DNA of 64,000 bases from Saccharothrix tamanrassetensis (GTDB lineage: Bacteria; Actinomycetota; Actinomycetes; Mycobacteriales; Pseudonocardiaceae): NCBI RefSeq assembly GCF_014203665.1, contig NZ_JACHJN010000015.1:1-64000 (forward strand), read 5' to 3'. This document shows, piece after piece, positions 63,692-64,000 of the stretch. The stretch's first letter is position 1. Every line of letters starts with the position of its first letter. The notes beneath the pieces were generated by a model. That model saw only the letters and a program-made list of their open reading frames with translations, searched no databases and was not told the origin of the DNA. A program made the translations under genes and the position numbers.

Positions 63692-64000
63692 ATGTATGCG
63701 CTCCGCCACGCCGTCGGGACCGACCCCGGCCAGCGCCGTGAGGCGAACGAGGACTCGGTGTTCTTCAGCGAGCGCCTGTACGCCGTCGCCGACGGCATGG
63801 GCGGCCACGCGTACGGGGAGGTGGCCAGTTCCATCGCGGTGGCGGTGCTGGCCGAGCTGGACGTCGACGCCGACGACCCGCTGTCCGCGCTGGCCGGCGC
63901 CACCAGGGAGATCGCCGTCCGGCTGACCGACCTGGCCGAGGAGAACTTCGACATGCGCGGCATGGGCACCACGCTCACCGCGCTGCTCTGGGACGGCGAG
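63692..64000 (+). CDS. PP2C-type serine/threonine phosphatase (5' part, runs off the window)
   Basis: The first 103 codons of a PP2C-family phosphatase. The metal-binding opening GTDPGQRREANEDSVFF and YAVADGMGGHAYGEVAS are both clear, as is MRGMGTTLTALLW, in the order of bacterial PstP/PrpC-type enzymes. ATG 63692 is the natural start. The gene continues past base 64000, so length and any extra domains are unknown. Confidence 0.88.
   Translation, partial: MYALRHAVGTDPGQRREANEDSVFFSERLYAVADGMGGHAYGEVASSIAVAVLAELDVDADDPLSALAGATREIAVRLTDLAEENFDMRGMGTTLTALLWDGE

Overview
The window is high-GC actinobacterial DNA. It has many GTG starts, dense translationally coupled operons (ATGA/GTGA overlaps), XRE-DUF5753/DUF397 regulator pairs, AfsR/SARP-type regulators, an EspG/PPE-like type VII secretion operon, and genes for 10-methyl branched fatty acids. 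The gene mix fits a filamentous member of the Pseudonocardiales (Saccharothrix/Lentzea/Actinosynnema-like). That placement is inferred from content only. No rRNA, tRNA, CRISPR array or replication origin was seen.

Layout, left third. The left edge is the 3' end of an IS5-type transposase, followed by a secreted GDSL lipase. Next is a leucine/branched-chain acyl-CoA operon (accD1-accA1-acyl-CoA dehydrogenase) behind a paired operator. Then come a nitronate monooxygenase and a TetR gene separated by a 56-bp perfect inverted repeat, a small secreted protein, a crotonase, and a tmsA-tmsB pair for 10-methyl fatty acids. A WhiJ-like XRE/DUF397 cassette, an HtrA-like protease and a degenerate PAS-GGDEF-EAL protein follow. 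At 17-23 kb lies a divergent sulfur-type locus: a cysteine-type leader peptide with tandem hairpins, an LLM monooxygenase and a solute-binding lipoprotein on one side, and a permease, an ATPase and an FAD/NAD(P)-binding protein on the other.

Middle third. From 23.1 to 27.2 kb an apparent acquired segment (SDR, TetR, tannase-family hydrolase) sits between an IS5 remnant and a winged-helix gene remnant. An FMN reductase/flavin reductase pair and a three-gene ESX-associated operon with a very G-rich leader follow. Then come an AfsR-like BTAD-NB-ARC-TPR regulator, a KstD-like flavoprotein, a cupin, a coiled-coil protein, and a large secreted subtilisin. The subtilisin stands opposite a lipoprotein that resembles its own propeptide. 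MscS, TetR, alpha/beta hydrolase and DUF4173 genes close this part.

Right third. An exact 49-bp tandem array carries four RecA-NDp-like (PafBC-type) promoter motifs. It is followed by a two-component system, recD2, a second XRE/DUF397 cassette, a MerR/GyrI regulator and a secreted M14 carboxypeptidase with a P domain. Next is a BTAD-KAP NTPase fusion broken by a -1 frameshift just after its P-loop. The end of the window holds a dTDP-glucose 4,6-dehydratase variant, a GH18/CBM2 chitinase with DasR-like sites, a secreted beta-lactamase-fold hydrolase, a Gfo/Idh/MocA gene with an internal deletion plus a UPF0303 partner and a divergent ROK regulator, and the start of a PP2C phosphatase gene.

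The strongest leads for something new are the BTAD-KAP fusion, the 49-bp promoter array, the stand-alone protease-propeptide lipoprotein, and the leader-peptide attenuator with duplicated hairpins. A window-wide habit of short tandem repeats with periods of 12, 15, 18 or 49 bp, mostly at gene starts and junctions, is also notable.
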